Origin: Arenicola marina
Lineage: Eukaryota; Annelida; Polychaeta; Arenicolidae
Assembly (NCBI GenBank): GCA_964019135.1
Contig: OZ025263.1
Coordinates: 20,685,123-20,749,122 of the forward strand
Length of the DNA stretch: 64,000 nucleotides
Direction of reading: 5' to 3'
Both the position numbers and the translations under genes were made by a program. The notes under the pieces are model-generated. The model was not told where the DNA came from, did no database searches, and was given only the letters and a program-made list of their open reading frames with translations. Shown one piece after another: positions 25,383-37,148 of the stretch; the first letter of the stretch is position 1; every line of letters begins with the position of its first letter.

Positions 25383-28020
25383 TGCTCTGAACTGATGAAC
25401 TCACTGAACTGATCAACTCACTGACCTGATCGACTAACGGAACTGATCAACTCATTGAACTGATCGACTCACTGCAATGATCGACTCACTGCAATGATCG
25501 ACTCACTGCAATGATCGACTCACTGCAATGATCGACTCACTGCAATGATCGACTCACTGCAATGATCGACTCACTGCAATGATCGACTCACTGCAATGAT
25601 CGACTAACTGCAATGATCGACTCACTGCAATGATCGACTCACTGAACTGATCGACTCACTGCAATGATCGACTCACTGCAATGATCGACTCACTGAACTG
25701 ATCGACTCACTGAACTGATCGACTCACTGCAATGATCGACTCACTGCAATGATCGACTCACTGCAATGATCGACTCACTGAACTGATCGACTCACTGAAC
25801 TGATCGACTCACTGAACTGATCGACTCACTGAACTGATCGACTCACTGCAATGATCGACTCACTGCAATGATCGACTCACTGCAATGATCGACTCACTGC
25901 AATGATCGACTCACTGCAATGATCGACTCACTGCAATGATCGACTCACTGAACCGATCGACTCACTGCAATGATCGACTCACTGCAATGATCGACTCACT
26001 GCAATGATCGACTCACTGCAATGATCGACTCACTGCAATGATCGACTCACTGCAATGATCGACTCACTGCAATGATCGACTCACTGCAATGATCGACTCA
26101 CTGAACTGATCGACTCACTGCAATGATCGACTCACTGCAATGATCGACTCACTGCAATGGTCGACTCACTGCAATGATCGACTCACTGAACTGATCGACT
26201 CACTGCAATGATCGTCTCACTGCAATGATCGACTCACTGAACTGATCGACTCACTGAACTGATCGACTCACTGCAATGATCGACTCACTGCAATGATCGA
26301 CTCACTGCAATGATCGACTCACTGCAATGATCGACTCACTGCAATGATCGACTCACTGAACTGATCGACTCACTGCAATGATCGACTCACTGCAATGATC
26401 GACTCACTGCAATGATCGACTCACTGCAATGATCGACTCACTGAACTGATCGACTCACTGCAATGATCGGCTCACTGCAATGATCGACTCACTGAACTGA
26501 TCGACTCACTGAACTGATCGACTCACTGCAATGATCGACTCACTGCAATGATCGAATCACTGCAATGATCGACTCACTGCAATGATCGACTCACTGCAAT
26601 GATCGACTCACTGAACTGATCGACTCACTGCAATGATCGACTCACTGAACTGATCGACTCACTGAACTGATCGACTCACTGCAATGATCGACTCACTACA
26701 ATGATCGACTCACGGAACTGATCGACTCACTGCAATGATCGACTCACTGCAATGATCGACTCACTGCAATGATCGACTCACTGCAATGATCGACTCACTG
26801 AACTGATCGACTCACTGCAATGATCGACTCACTGCAATGATCGACTCACTGAACTGATCGACTCACTGAACTGATCGAGTGACTGAACTGATCAGCCCAT
26901 TAAACTGATCCACTTACTGAACTGATCAGCTTACTGAAATGATCAACTTACTGAACTGATCGACTCACTGAACTGATCAGCCCATTAAACTGATCCACTT
27001 ACTGAACTGATCAGCTTACTGAAATGATCAACTCACTGAACTGATCGACTCAATCAACTGATCGACTCACTGCAATGATCGACTCACTGCAATGATCGAA
27101 TCACTGCAATGATCGACTCACTGCAATGATCGAATCACTGCAATGATCGACTCACTGCAATGATCGACTCACTGCAATGATCGACTCACTGAACTGATCG
27201 ACTCACTGCAATGATCGACTCACTGAACTGATCGACTCACTGAACTGATCGACTCACTGCAATGATCGACTCACTACAATGATCGACTCACGGAACTGAT
27301 CGACTCACTGCAATGATCGACTCACTGCAATGATCGACTCACTGCAATGATCGACTCACTGCAATGATCGACTCACTGAACTGATCGACTCACTGCAATG
27401 ATCGACTCACTGCAATGATCGACTCACTGAACTGATCGACTCACTGAACTGATCGAGTGACTGAACTGATCAGCCCATTAAACTGATCCACTTACTGAAC
27501 TGATCAGCTTACTGAAATGATCAACTTACTGAACTGATCGACTCACTGAACTGATCAGCCCATTAAACTGATCCACTTACTGAACTGATCAGCTTACTGA
27601 AATGATCAACTCACTGAACTGATCGACTCAATCAACTGATCGACTCACTGCAATGATCGACTCACTGCAATGATCGACTCACTGCAATGATCGACTCACT
27701 GCAATGATCGACTCACTGAACTGATCGACTCACTGCAATGATCGACTCACTGCAATGATCGACTCACTGAACTGATCGACTCACTGAACTGATCGAGTGA
27801 CTGAACTGATCAGCCCATTAAACTGATCCACTTACTGAACTGATCAGCTTACTGAAATGATCAACTTACTGAACTGATCGACTCACTGAACTGATCAGCC
27901 CATTAAACTGATCCACTTACTGAACTGATCAGCTTACTGAAATGATCAACTCACTGAACTGATCGACTCACTGAATTAACGACTCACCTAACTAATCGAT
28001 TCACTGAACTGATCGATTAA
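25383..28020. repeat. 17-bp satellite array, about 155 copies
   Basis: Two main unit types, GATCGACTCACTGCAAT and GATCGACTCACTGAACT, alternate irregularly over 2.6 kb. A divergent module (GATCGAGTGACTGAACT, then CAGCCCATTAAACTGATCC and CAGCTTACTGAAATGATC) recurs at 26873, 27451 and 27791. The spacings of 578 and 340 bp are exactly 34 and 20 units. Degenerate precursors (CTGAACTGATGGACTC) lie at 25060-25110. It has no coding potential of interest. Confidence 0.97.
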
Positions 28021-28064
28021 TGGACCTCAACACATTAAACTCATATATGTAATTGCAATGTGAT

Positions 28065-28230
28065 ATTGATTGTCACTCAGTTTACTCGTGAAGATCACTC
28101 GGTATGGTCGCTATGCTCACTCAGTTTAGTCACAAATTTCACTCAGCTTAGTCACAAATCTTACTGAGTTTAGTCATAAATCTCACTGAGTTTAGTTGCA
28201 AAACTCACGCAGTTTCGTCGCTACGCTGAC
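28065..28230. repeat. Degenerate 24-bp tandem repeat
   Basis: About six imperfect copies of a unit like CACTCAGTTTAGTCACAAAT plus a few bases. It directly follows the 17-bp array and may be related to it through the shared CACT core. Confidence 0.7.
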
Positions 28231-31146
28231 CGAGTCCCGAGTCCTATGACGTTGTTGGTGTGAGCCAGCATGCGCCTGGATCAGCCCTCATAGCACGGCC
28301 TTAATCATGCCCTCTCTGTCGCACGACGCGCCATAACTACTCCCCCATTCGTCACTATTAAACATCAGAGCAAATTTACTGCTTTTATTACTAAATGTTT
28401 TGAGACTTCCGCCCAAAAAACAATTACCAATTACCTTTAATTATTGACTTGTTGTTCATAACATAACCTCTCATGTTTTTTCCCGGTAGGGCGAAGCGGG
28501 TATAATTATTAAAACTTAGGGGATATATCTACAGGCTGGTTGCGACTCCAAAAAAAATCCGGATAATTCTTTCATGATTTATGACTTGTGCACCGCAAAA
28601 ATTACGTTTAATGCTTAGTCGGATAGGTAACTTATCAATCAATTAGCTCTAGGCTAGGTAGCAACTATAACAGAGCGCATGCGCGTGACCTTTGAAGTCC
28701 AGACCTTGTCTTGAGCGGGGCCACTATATATAGATTATTGACCCAGGTAGTCAAGGACGCACAAGGTTACACAGTGAAGACCACTTCATTCGTATCTATT
28801 ATCGCCCTTGCGCTCAATTATCGCCCACGCAGCGCTTCCTTTTTGTGTCGTAGGGACAAAAGGTAACCACCCCGTTCACAACACAAGCGGGCGAGTTTGA
28901 TGTACAGATAACAGAAGTTCAAGGCGAGGTCCTTTGATATGTGTTATGTCTATTAGCACGCATCAAAGGTCAGGTCCCAATATCTATACAAACAGTTAAA
29001 ACCAGAGTGAAAAGCCTGCATAGTTCTGGTACTATTATTATTGGTGGCAATTGGTGAGCGTGCGTGAACATTAATAACATGGTAAAAAAAGAAGTAATTA
29101 CACAATAATGAGTCAAAGGCCTTCCATCTATCGTAAGATACATGAGGGCACTATAACCGGTTTATGCACTCGCGGAGAAGGTGAACAATTTTGAAATCAA
29201 CCATTGCCTGATAATTGCATGAGGTTGTTTGATGTTAGGTACACCACTGGTATAGTATCGAGGTATCTATATGGGGCAATACCCACGTATGTCATTCATT
29301 TCACAAAATGAGCTGCGTCCATCCTCTGTTAAACCTGTCAATACAGCAATTCGTGACAATTTAATATATTGACTTAAAACCGCTTTTGGTAATATGCTAG
29401 ATGCGATGCCCTGGTCTGAACTAGTGCAGTATGCGTTCACACATCTGTCTGCAGGTCCAGGGGCCAGAACGACAACGGTGTCCCAATAGACGCCACTCCT
29501 TAGTACCAAAGGAAGCCATGTTCCCATGAAGAGACGTGTCAGTTTGGCCACGGTGCGTCTTGAAAGATTCCATGTAATTGTATTTTATTGTATCCTATAT
29601 ACTTGCATTCATAGCATAATGATCTGCATTGAATATTGCATTTTTATTCCAAGTTTGAAAATGGCTCCATGAACAAAGGTTTTCCCAATAGGATTAATAA
29701 AGTCAACATCCTGTAGTCTTTGATAAACATTTACAACAGAGACAACTTCTGTGAATGCCACATTCAACGGGCGGATCCAGGGGAGGGGAGGGGCCTGAGG
29801 GGCCGGACCCCCCCCCCCCGGTCGTCAACAAATTGATGGATCCCCCAGTCGCAATTTTGCTCAGAGACCCCCCCTCCCCCTGGGTTGCAAGTTTGCATGC
29901 CCCCCCCCCCTTTCTTTTCAAATTCCTGGATCCGCTCCTGCCAAGCTTCTCGGGTCTTAGAGGGTTCTGACACCCCCACTAACTCCTTCTTGGGAGTGTA
30001 GAGGCTTGCAAAAAAAACACCTACATCTTGTACTCCAATCTTGGCGAGGACCCTTAAGTGTCCTAATGCCTAGAACCTGTTATTTCTTGCAGTCAATTAC
30101 ACAGATTTCTTAATATGTCACTTTGATACAAAGAGCTGTGTTTGGATCGTTGACTCTAAATGACCCCCCCCCCACCCCCACCTCCCTTCTTAAGCGAGGA
30201 TACCCTCTTTTCAGCGCAATTGTATTACATGCCCCCCCCCCCCCCACTGGGCCCTTAGTTCACTACCTACCTCAACATTTTGAATCCTCGCCACGACCAA
30301 GACAACCGAAGCCGTTAAGTAAAGAGAAGGAGCTGCGTAAGGACGAGCCATCCATTACATGCCTCTCGATGGTCAACGTGAGGCGGCCACAGAGGCCAGC
30401 CGAGTCGGTCCGTGGAACTGGAAAGCAACCGTTGGGATGTTCCCAAGACAGGCCGGGCGGTGGCGCCACTGTAGGGCTGTCATGGCAGGCCTGTGGACTC
30501 CAGCGGTATGAGCGGCTGCCTGTTAACGTGTGCAGTGTCCGCTCCTCGTTTGCCGTGCTCGCCGATAAGTTTACCGTGGTGGTGGCTAGCATGGGTATAT
30601 CTGCTGCGTTAACACATGATCTGCCTTATAGATATACATTGTACGAACACATACACCTCAAGAAGGGAACAGATGTGTTGAGGTGTTGCCGTATATGCCC
30701 TACCGTGTTGAATGTCTGAGTGTTCGTGCGTCGAGTCGTCAGGGGAGCTATTATTGTTATAATTTGCACCTTGCGTTGAAATAAAATTCGCTATAGGTTA
30801 GTGACTTAGATCACCAAACCAAATGAATATCCTGCTAATAATGAAGTGAATAAGGTCTATAGACACCGAGCTTTGACTTCATTGAGGGTGGAATTGCCTT
30901 TCGGCGCTACCCATTGAGCCAAAGAAGGTTCTCTGCATGGGTTCGTACGATTCGGTAACGGATCTGGGGGAGTGTGTTTCCAATACTGCCAGAGGGCTGC
31001 ACCATATATCATGCAGACAGTCTTTCTAACCCTCAGAGCCACCCAGTCATCCCCGGCCAGCCGTACCCTCTACCCCCAGCCCCTACCCCCCCCCCCCTCC
31101 CCAACCCCCCAGAACCTTCGTCGGGCGCATGTCGCTCGGCGGCCTA
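28231..31146. other. Mostly unique noncoding stretch
   Basis: No gene is recognised. A perfect GCGCATGCGC palindrome (28675-28684, an NRF1-type site) lies about 40 bp before CTATATATAG (28724-28733), a layout that could be a small promoter, but no ORF follows. Beyond the MITE at 29765-29940 there are C runs at 30163-30180 and 30232-30245 and a C-rich block at 31070-31110. An ORF at 30123-30719 (+) spans one of these runs and shows no known domain. Confidence 0.5.
29765..29940. mobile_element. hAT-like MITE (about 176 bp)
   Basis: The left end CAACGGGCGGATCCAGG (29765-29781) is inverted at the right end as CCTGGATCCGCTCCTG (29925-29940). Ends of the form CAGGGGCGGATCCAGG are familiar from non-autonomous hAT elements in many animals. 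The 8 bp before (GCCACATT) and the bases at the right edge (GCCAAGCT) agree only partly, so the target duplication is doubtful. The interior has three C-rich tracts and no ORF. Confidence 0.5.
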
Positions 31147-31628
31147 GAAAATAACCTCCTGCAAGCATACTCACAAACCGGCCAGAGAATAACCTCCTGC
31201 ATCATTGCTCACAAGCCGCCCAGAGAATAACCTTTTGCATGCATGCTCACAAACCGGCCAGAGAATAACCTCTTGCATGCATGCTCACAAACCGCCCAGA
31301 GAATAACCTTTTGCATGCAAGCTCACAATCCGCCCAGAGAATAACCTCCTGCATGCATGCTCACAAACCGCCCAGAGAATAACCTTTTGCATGCATGCTC
31401 ACAAACCGGCCAGAGAATAACCTCTTGCATGCATGCTCACAAACCGCCCAGAGAATAACCTTTTGCATGCATGCTCACAAGCCGCCCAGAGAATAACCTC
31501 TTGCATGCATGCTCACAAGCCGCCCAGAGAATAACCTTTTGCATGCATGCTCACAAGCCGCCCAGAGAATAACCTCTTGCATGCATACTCACAAACCGCC
31601 CAGAGAATAACCTTTTGCATGTATGTTC
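31147..31628. repeat. 38-bp tandem repeat with strict two-unit alternation
   Basis: About 12.6 copies of CCGCCCAGAGAATAACC followed by TTTTGCATGCATGCTCACAAA. From the second unit on, CCTTTTGCATG units alternate without exception with CCTCTTGCATG or CCTCCTGCATG units, so the real period is a 76-bp dimer. The last copy decays into GCATGTATGTTCAAAATG. Confidence 0.95.
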
Positions 31629-34600
31629 AAAATGAATGCGGTATTGGAATATATTGATTCAACATATACTTCATTAATACTAGCGGGAATAGTCCACGCA
31701 AGAACATGCTTTAAGGGCAATAAGCCCCCTGCCTCCCCCCCCCCCCGCCCCGCCCACCCCACCACCACCACTACCACTGTGTAACTAACTGCACACTTCC
31801 CACGATGAAAGTGTGCCATGGTAAATACCTAGAGGAAAGATGTTGACATCAATGACCTGTTTTCTGCAATTAGCACTGACACCGGTAGCAGATGAGAAAG
31901 TAAAAAGGAACCAGAAAAATATCTTGTAAAATGATGGCAAAATTTGTCTGCACGTTTCCGTATTCTGTGGAGTCTGGGGACTTTAAGTCGTCTACCTGCC
32001 TGACGGCATGTAGCAGCTGCTGTAGTCCACACCAGGCCTTGAGATTTCTTAAAACTATAAGCAAAATTTTCAAATTGGTAATATTGTTTACTTTTCCGTT
32101 GACTTGCTTTTACTTTTCCGTTGACTGGCTGTATGTGCGGAACAAGTGGGCCAGGATCACCTTATCAACCACACCATGCAGACACAAAATTATATAACGA
32201 AGCCAATCCAATTAAGTCGATGATTTTTACATACATGGCCAGTTCACTACTTATACATGCTATTCTATTATTACATTATAACAACTGTCAATACTGGTTG
32301 CCCGCGGGCAATGTATATATCATGGTAACGCCCGTGCGTTGCCTGGCACCATGAGACCGTGACCTATCCCCTTGTCGAACATGCAACGTGCCGCCTGGTG
32401 GAGGACCAAAAGAGATAAATACTCCGGCTAAATGTCACCCACAGCCTAACAGATGTACTTATTTTGAGGTGTGTCACTTTCCCTCATATTTACACATCGT
32501 TAATACCAGTGGCCGGCTGGCAGTGGGCCCGTTTGGCTCTTATCGGGTATGTCGTTTTTTGCTTTAACGATCTCTCGGGCAACTTTTGCATCGACGCTTG
32601 GATGATCGCTGTGACCTTTCAGCGTTTCACGCACATGAGGTCAAATTAATTTAGAGTGGGATTTAATAGACATCACCTGTAATTTCATTACCTCGCCTCC
32701 ATCCATTTTACTGTTTATGCCATGGAAATGTTAACCACCACCCCATTCACCCGACTCCCCAACCTAACGGCTATTTGCCGGGCTGGAGCTCAGAATTACC
32801 TTGGGGGCTGAGTAGGGAGGTGATGGGGGAGGGGGGGGGGTGAGTGGGGAGGAGAGTGTTTGTCTGTATGTGGGGCGGGGGGGAGGGGGGGGGGTGACGC
32901 CACAATTATATTGCGCGGAACGATCGTGACTGAATGATAAGGGGATCCCTGAGTAAATCGATGTTGATTAAAAGGCAACTCTATAGTCTGTGGCGGGAAA
33001 TTATTTTCGGAAAGTTAATTACGCCAGGCCTATACCCAGCCGAAGGCATACTACAGTAGTCCATCGACCACGTAGTCGTCGTGGCTATATTTATAGAACT
33101 ATTTTCGCCCATCAGATCTGTAGCTCGACTCACTATGCTAGCGACACGGGGCCTTGGATGTACATATCCATGTATATTAATGTGCAACCCGTAATCAAAA
33201 TGGTTTACACCTCTCTCAAGCTATGCAGCCTATTCAGTTATATTTTTATATAGGGTCAGTAATTATACAGAAAACCGCAGCATAGCGAGTTTTGTGTCAG
33301 ATTTGGATATGTGGAGATATCATTCAATATGTTCACTTCTAGAAATTGATTAACTATGGATAGCTAAATGTACATTAATTGGTAAGGTTGTCTTTTCAAT
33401 ATCCCCCAAATTATTACATATACAAAGTGACTAGGAATTATCACAATTATCTTCTAATTTTTATTACAGTCAATCTCTGTCTCTCTCTACATATATCTGC
33501 GTGTTTAGATATAGGCCACACTACGACAACAATGCCGAAACCATTTCTGTCAATGTTAGATATCATGACATTTAAAGTCTTTCAATCACATTAATTCTAC
33601 AAGTATATGCAGAAGCTACATTGTTTGTAATAGGTTGCATCCCTTACTACACATAATAAGGTGTGTGTGTGTGATGAAGAGGGGGGGGAGGAGGGGGGAG
33701 GCGGGTGTCACCCTGTGGCCTAGTATAGGTAGCTCGTTCGACCATTGTCGAGCGCGCTGCTAGACCAGCTGTGGTTAAAGCCCCAAACACGCAATTATCT
33801 CTGTATATATGCAAGATAACGATGCATTTCCTATGTCTCTCTTAGCGAATAGTAGACGGTTGGCGGAGATGCGGCTCATGGATCCTTCCCATTGATATCG
33901 ATACGACCTATAGAGGTTAAAGGGTCCTACCTAAACTAACCAACCAACCCGTCATTAGCGAAAAAAACATGGGTAATTAGCTTGATTTACTCGTACAATG
34001 AATGCAAAGTAAATATCACTAATTGCCTTGACCTGCAACCTTCTAAACGTTTGGTCAGTGACGTCAATTAACATAACATCATCGCTTTTGAGCAGCTAAA
34101 TTATTGTTCGATTTAAGGAATATATTGTGTAGTTCACTTCACTAGTATAGTTCAATTTTGTTTGGTTCATTTGAGTTTATAGAGAATGGAGGGGTCATAT
34201 CTTGGCACATTGAAACATAATCTGAAATTAATTTTTATGTGGACATTTTAGAAGGACACTGCAATATCAAAATAACTAAGGCAATATATAAATGAAGTGA
34301 AGGAAAAATGGCGTCTGCATCAATAGACTAATTTATGTAACGCCATTGTAATAAATTACGGAGCCCACGAAGATTGGCAACAGCCATTCGTGACCAAGTA
34401 ACTTCGCCGGCGAGACATTTAATGCGAATTAGGCCTACAAGGAACAAACCATTAAGTTCTTTCGGCGTTTGCTTCCCGGGGAAATGAAGCATTACAAGTG
34501 TAACGTTAAGTTTAAGTGCCGACAATGAAATTAGCAAGTCAAGGGAAGTACACCGCTCATCTCGCAATCGCAAATTGAAAAGAAATGACCCTATCTGGCC

Positions 34601-34949
34601 GTCTTCAAAGGTAGCGCCCCTCTTCAGTGGACCCCGGCCGGGAAATTTCCCTCGCAAATAGGTACATTTCATCTGTCTTGTCCGCCGTTAAAGAGGGTTC
34701 GTATATAACTCTAATGCCGCCCGTGGGCGGGCGTGCAGGCTACGACTGCGTCACTGAGTGGCAACACATATCGGGCCTTCATTGTGCAAAGGAAACAACG
34801 GCCAAATCAGTGGAAATTATCTGCCAGCTGCCTTCAATATATGTAAGCCTCATATCTCACAGGAAGAAGACAACTCCCACCAAGTCCAAATAACTAGGAC
34901 TCTTTCCGAGTCTGAATGCTATTGCGGCCTCCTCGGTAACTCTCTGCAG
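31629..34949. other. Unique noncoding DNA upstream of engrailed
   Basis: Low-repeat sequence apart from G/C-rich blocks at 31735-31770, 32820-32895 and 33675-33710. Stretches at about 31830-32660 and 34330-34690 are balanced in composition, free of homopolymers and rich in TAAT/ATTA. They are reasonable candidates for conserved cis-regulatory DNA of the engrailed locus, but conservation cannot be judged here. A minus-strand ORF (34328-34672, 114 codons) shows no recognisable domain and I do not call it a gene. Confidence 0.45.
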
Positions 34950-35420
34950 GCTGCTCACGGCCATAGCGATTGGCTGCTGCCAGGCCGTTCCCGTGTCGCC
35001 GGGGTTCACAAGGCCAGCCCCCTCGCAGCGGCGGCGGCGGCGGCGAGCGTGCGGCGGTGGGGGGGGGGGGGGTGAGAGAGCGGTAGGTGGTAGAGGTGAC
35101 GGGGGTAAGTGGCTTTGAAGCGCGCCCTCCGCCCTATTAACCGCGGCCCTCGGCTGGGTGAGTGAGTTGAAGATAACCAGCGCCCACGGTAGCGATTACC
35201 GCGTCTGAGTTTATCAACTGCGCTGATTGGCTGCTGGTCCCGCTCGCCCGCCGGCCCCAGCAGCCCTCTCATTGGTCAGTTAACCTGTGTCGTCACCGCA
35301 GTTAAGCCCCGCCCACCTTTTTGACGTCTATTCCCCCACTGACGAGTGTTCAGCAGTTGAGTCCTTAAAGTGAAGTAGCTATCAGCCGTGTTCGTTAGTC
35401 CCGAGTCGTCAGTGAGCGAC
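34950..35420 (+). promoter_or_regulatory. Putative engrailed proximal promoter
   Basis: GC- and CpG-rich sequence with three ATTGG (inverted CCAAT) boxes at 34969-34973, 35226-35230 and 35271-35275. The first two lie in an identical GATTGGCTGCTG 12-mer. A GC box (CCCCGCCC, 35307-35314) and a CRE-like TGACGTCT (35322-35329) follow. I see no convincing TATA box. Initiator-like TCAG sequences occur at about 35349 and 35408, so the start site is probably near 35340-35420, but this is inference. A GGC repeat and a G14 run (35059-35072) lie inside. Confidence 0.5.
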
Positions 35421-35471
35421 AGGGCGTCTACCACTTCGCATTTGACTTGTACAAACTCCCAACTGCAGCGG

Positions 35472-35577
35472 ATGTTTACAGCAGGTTTTTTTGGCCTGAA
35501 TATATTCGCTCTGACGAGCTACGCATAGGCAGGCTTACACTACTTGGGCTATGGTCACCTCGAACGTAGGCCTTTAG
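35472..35577 (+). promoter_or_regulatory. Two short uORFs in the engrailed leader
   Basis: ATG at 35472 opens an 18-codon uORF that stops at 35526-35528, and ATG at 35551 opens an 8-codon uORF that stops at 35575-35577. Both precede the main start and do not overlap it. If the leader begins upstream as inferred, they could lower translation of the main ORF. Confidence 0.4.
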
Positions 35578-35689
35578 GTCGTATCCACATTGTTGATTCG
35601 TCATTGCGGTGGTGGACATATAACAACGATTTTCAGCAAGTTGTATGCGCTGCCCAACAGGCGAGACAGTTATTTATATAGAGAGGAAG

Positions 35690-37142
35690 ATGGAGTTGGA
35701 AACCAAGCCAACCATCGGTGAGGATATGGCGGTGCCAGCGGCGGCGGTGACGCAGGACATGGACGTCGACGATTCCGACGTGTCACTCGTCGACATCGAG
35801 GCGGTAGTCAAGCCCCGTGATGACTGTGACGTCATACCCGACGGCCCCCGCGACGCTAACTCTCGAGTGTCGACGCCGGCGTCCCCAGGGCTGCAGGCCG
35901 GGGAAGGCCTCCCCCCTGCCGACCTCGCGGGGGTCGGAGAGGTGCCCCACCCTGGCGACGGGGCAGGCGACGGCGGGGGTGAAGGTGGGGGTGGGGGTGG
36001 CGGCGGTCCTCGAGTCACGAACTTCTGTATTGACGAGATTTTGAAGCCAGAGTTCGGGATCAAGGGCGCTCCCTGCTCCGAAGAGTGTCCGCCCCAGGCC
36101 AGTAACCCGGAAGGTAAGGCCCGCCCCAGCGCCTTCCAAATCTGGAAAGTCGCTCACAACAACAACATTAATAACAACAAGAACAATGTGAATGGCAATA
36201 ACAATTATAGTAATAATAATAACAACAATGTTATTAGCGCCAAGGGCGGGCGCCTGACCGGTTACAGCGCCAAGGACTTAGCGGGGTTTCACGCGGCGTT
36301 CCAGCAGTATCTGCACAATGCCGCCTTGCTGCCGTACGACTTGAACTTGGCGTCCCAGGCGGCGAGGAACTTTTACCGCACGGGTCTGGGACGTTACCCG
36401 TCAACGGGGGGGTCTGCCCACCAATGGAGCCCCCTCAAGGACCCCCGGGAGGCAGAGTTCACCCACAGGACGCCTCTGGGTCACGGGGGTCAGCACGGCA
36501 GCGTACCAAACAGCGACTGCGATACCTGCAGTACGACGTCGTCCCCGCCACTGTCGATCTCACCAAGGAGTCCACCTACCCCTATTATCGCCCCGGTGAA
36601 ACTCCCAACCGGACGCGGGGCGGATCCGACCTTTAACTATAAACGAGGGTCCCACCTGACCCCCGGGGAGAAGCCTCCGCAACCCTCGTTTCACCCTCAC
36701 GGGACCCAGGACAGGAAGAGGAATCGTTACCATGGCGACGCCGGGTCGGGAGTGGCTGCCAAGCGGTGTCACTCTTCGGGTGAGAAATCGACCCCCCCTC
36801 GGGAGGCGTTGACCCACAAAGCGTTGTCACGGTGTCAGGGGGACAGGACAGACCATAAAACTAACACTCCCCCGGCGGCGACGGGAAACAAGGCGGGGAC
36901 CACCCCCACCCCTGCCTCCCGGAGCCTCCTCACCCACTCAGTCGACAAAATCCTGCCCCAGTCTCCCGAGTCAGAAAGCGACGACAACCCTGACTCTCCC
37001 CGGCAGCAGCAGCAGCCAGGCAGGGAGAGGCTGTCCCCGGAGGCGAGACACCAGGGGGATGAAGGAGGGGACTCTAAGGGCGACCCTGCGCTGTGGCCGG
37101 CCTGGGTGTACTGCACACGGTATTCAGACCGACCCTCATCTG
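35690..37142 (+). CDS. en: Engrailed homeobox transcription factor, first coding exon (partial)
   Basis: Engrailed is a nuclear repressor that acts in segment, boundary, neural and (in molluscs) shell-field patterning. This exon encodes the first 484 residues. It has an acidic N-terminus (about 22-37), a Gly run (about 94-108), the EH1 motif TNFCIDEILKPEFG (about 110-123; genomic 36017-36058), which binds Groucho/TLE, an Asn-rich stretch (about 157-180), and long Pro/Ser-rich spacers. It ends with WPAWVYCTRYSDRPSSG from residue 469, the engrailed-specific EH2/EH3 block that contacts Exd/Pbx. The exon stops after the first base of a Gly codon at a GTGAGT donor, a position typical of engrailed genes. 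I chose the ATG at 35690 because its context (AAGATGG) is strong. An in-frame ATG at 35645 has poor context, and an in-frame stop lies at 35621. The homeodomain exon is not visible in the window. The exon is long for the family, mainly through low-complexity insertions. Confidence 0.93.
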
Positions 37143-37148
37143 GTGAGT
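37143..37148 (+). promoter_or_regulatory. en: Splice donor after engrailed exon 1
   Basis: The sequence TCTG/GTGAGT gives a consensus donor in phase 1 right after the RPSSG codons. Reading on without splicing adds 22 unrelated residues and a stop at 37208-37210, which supports an intron here. Confidence 0.9.
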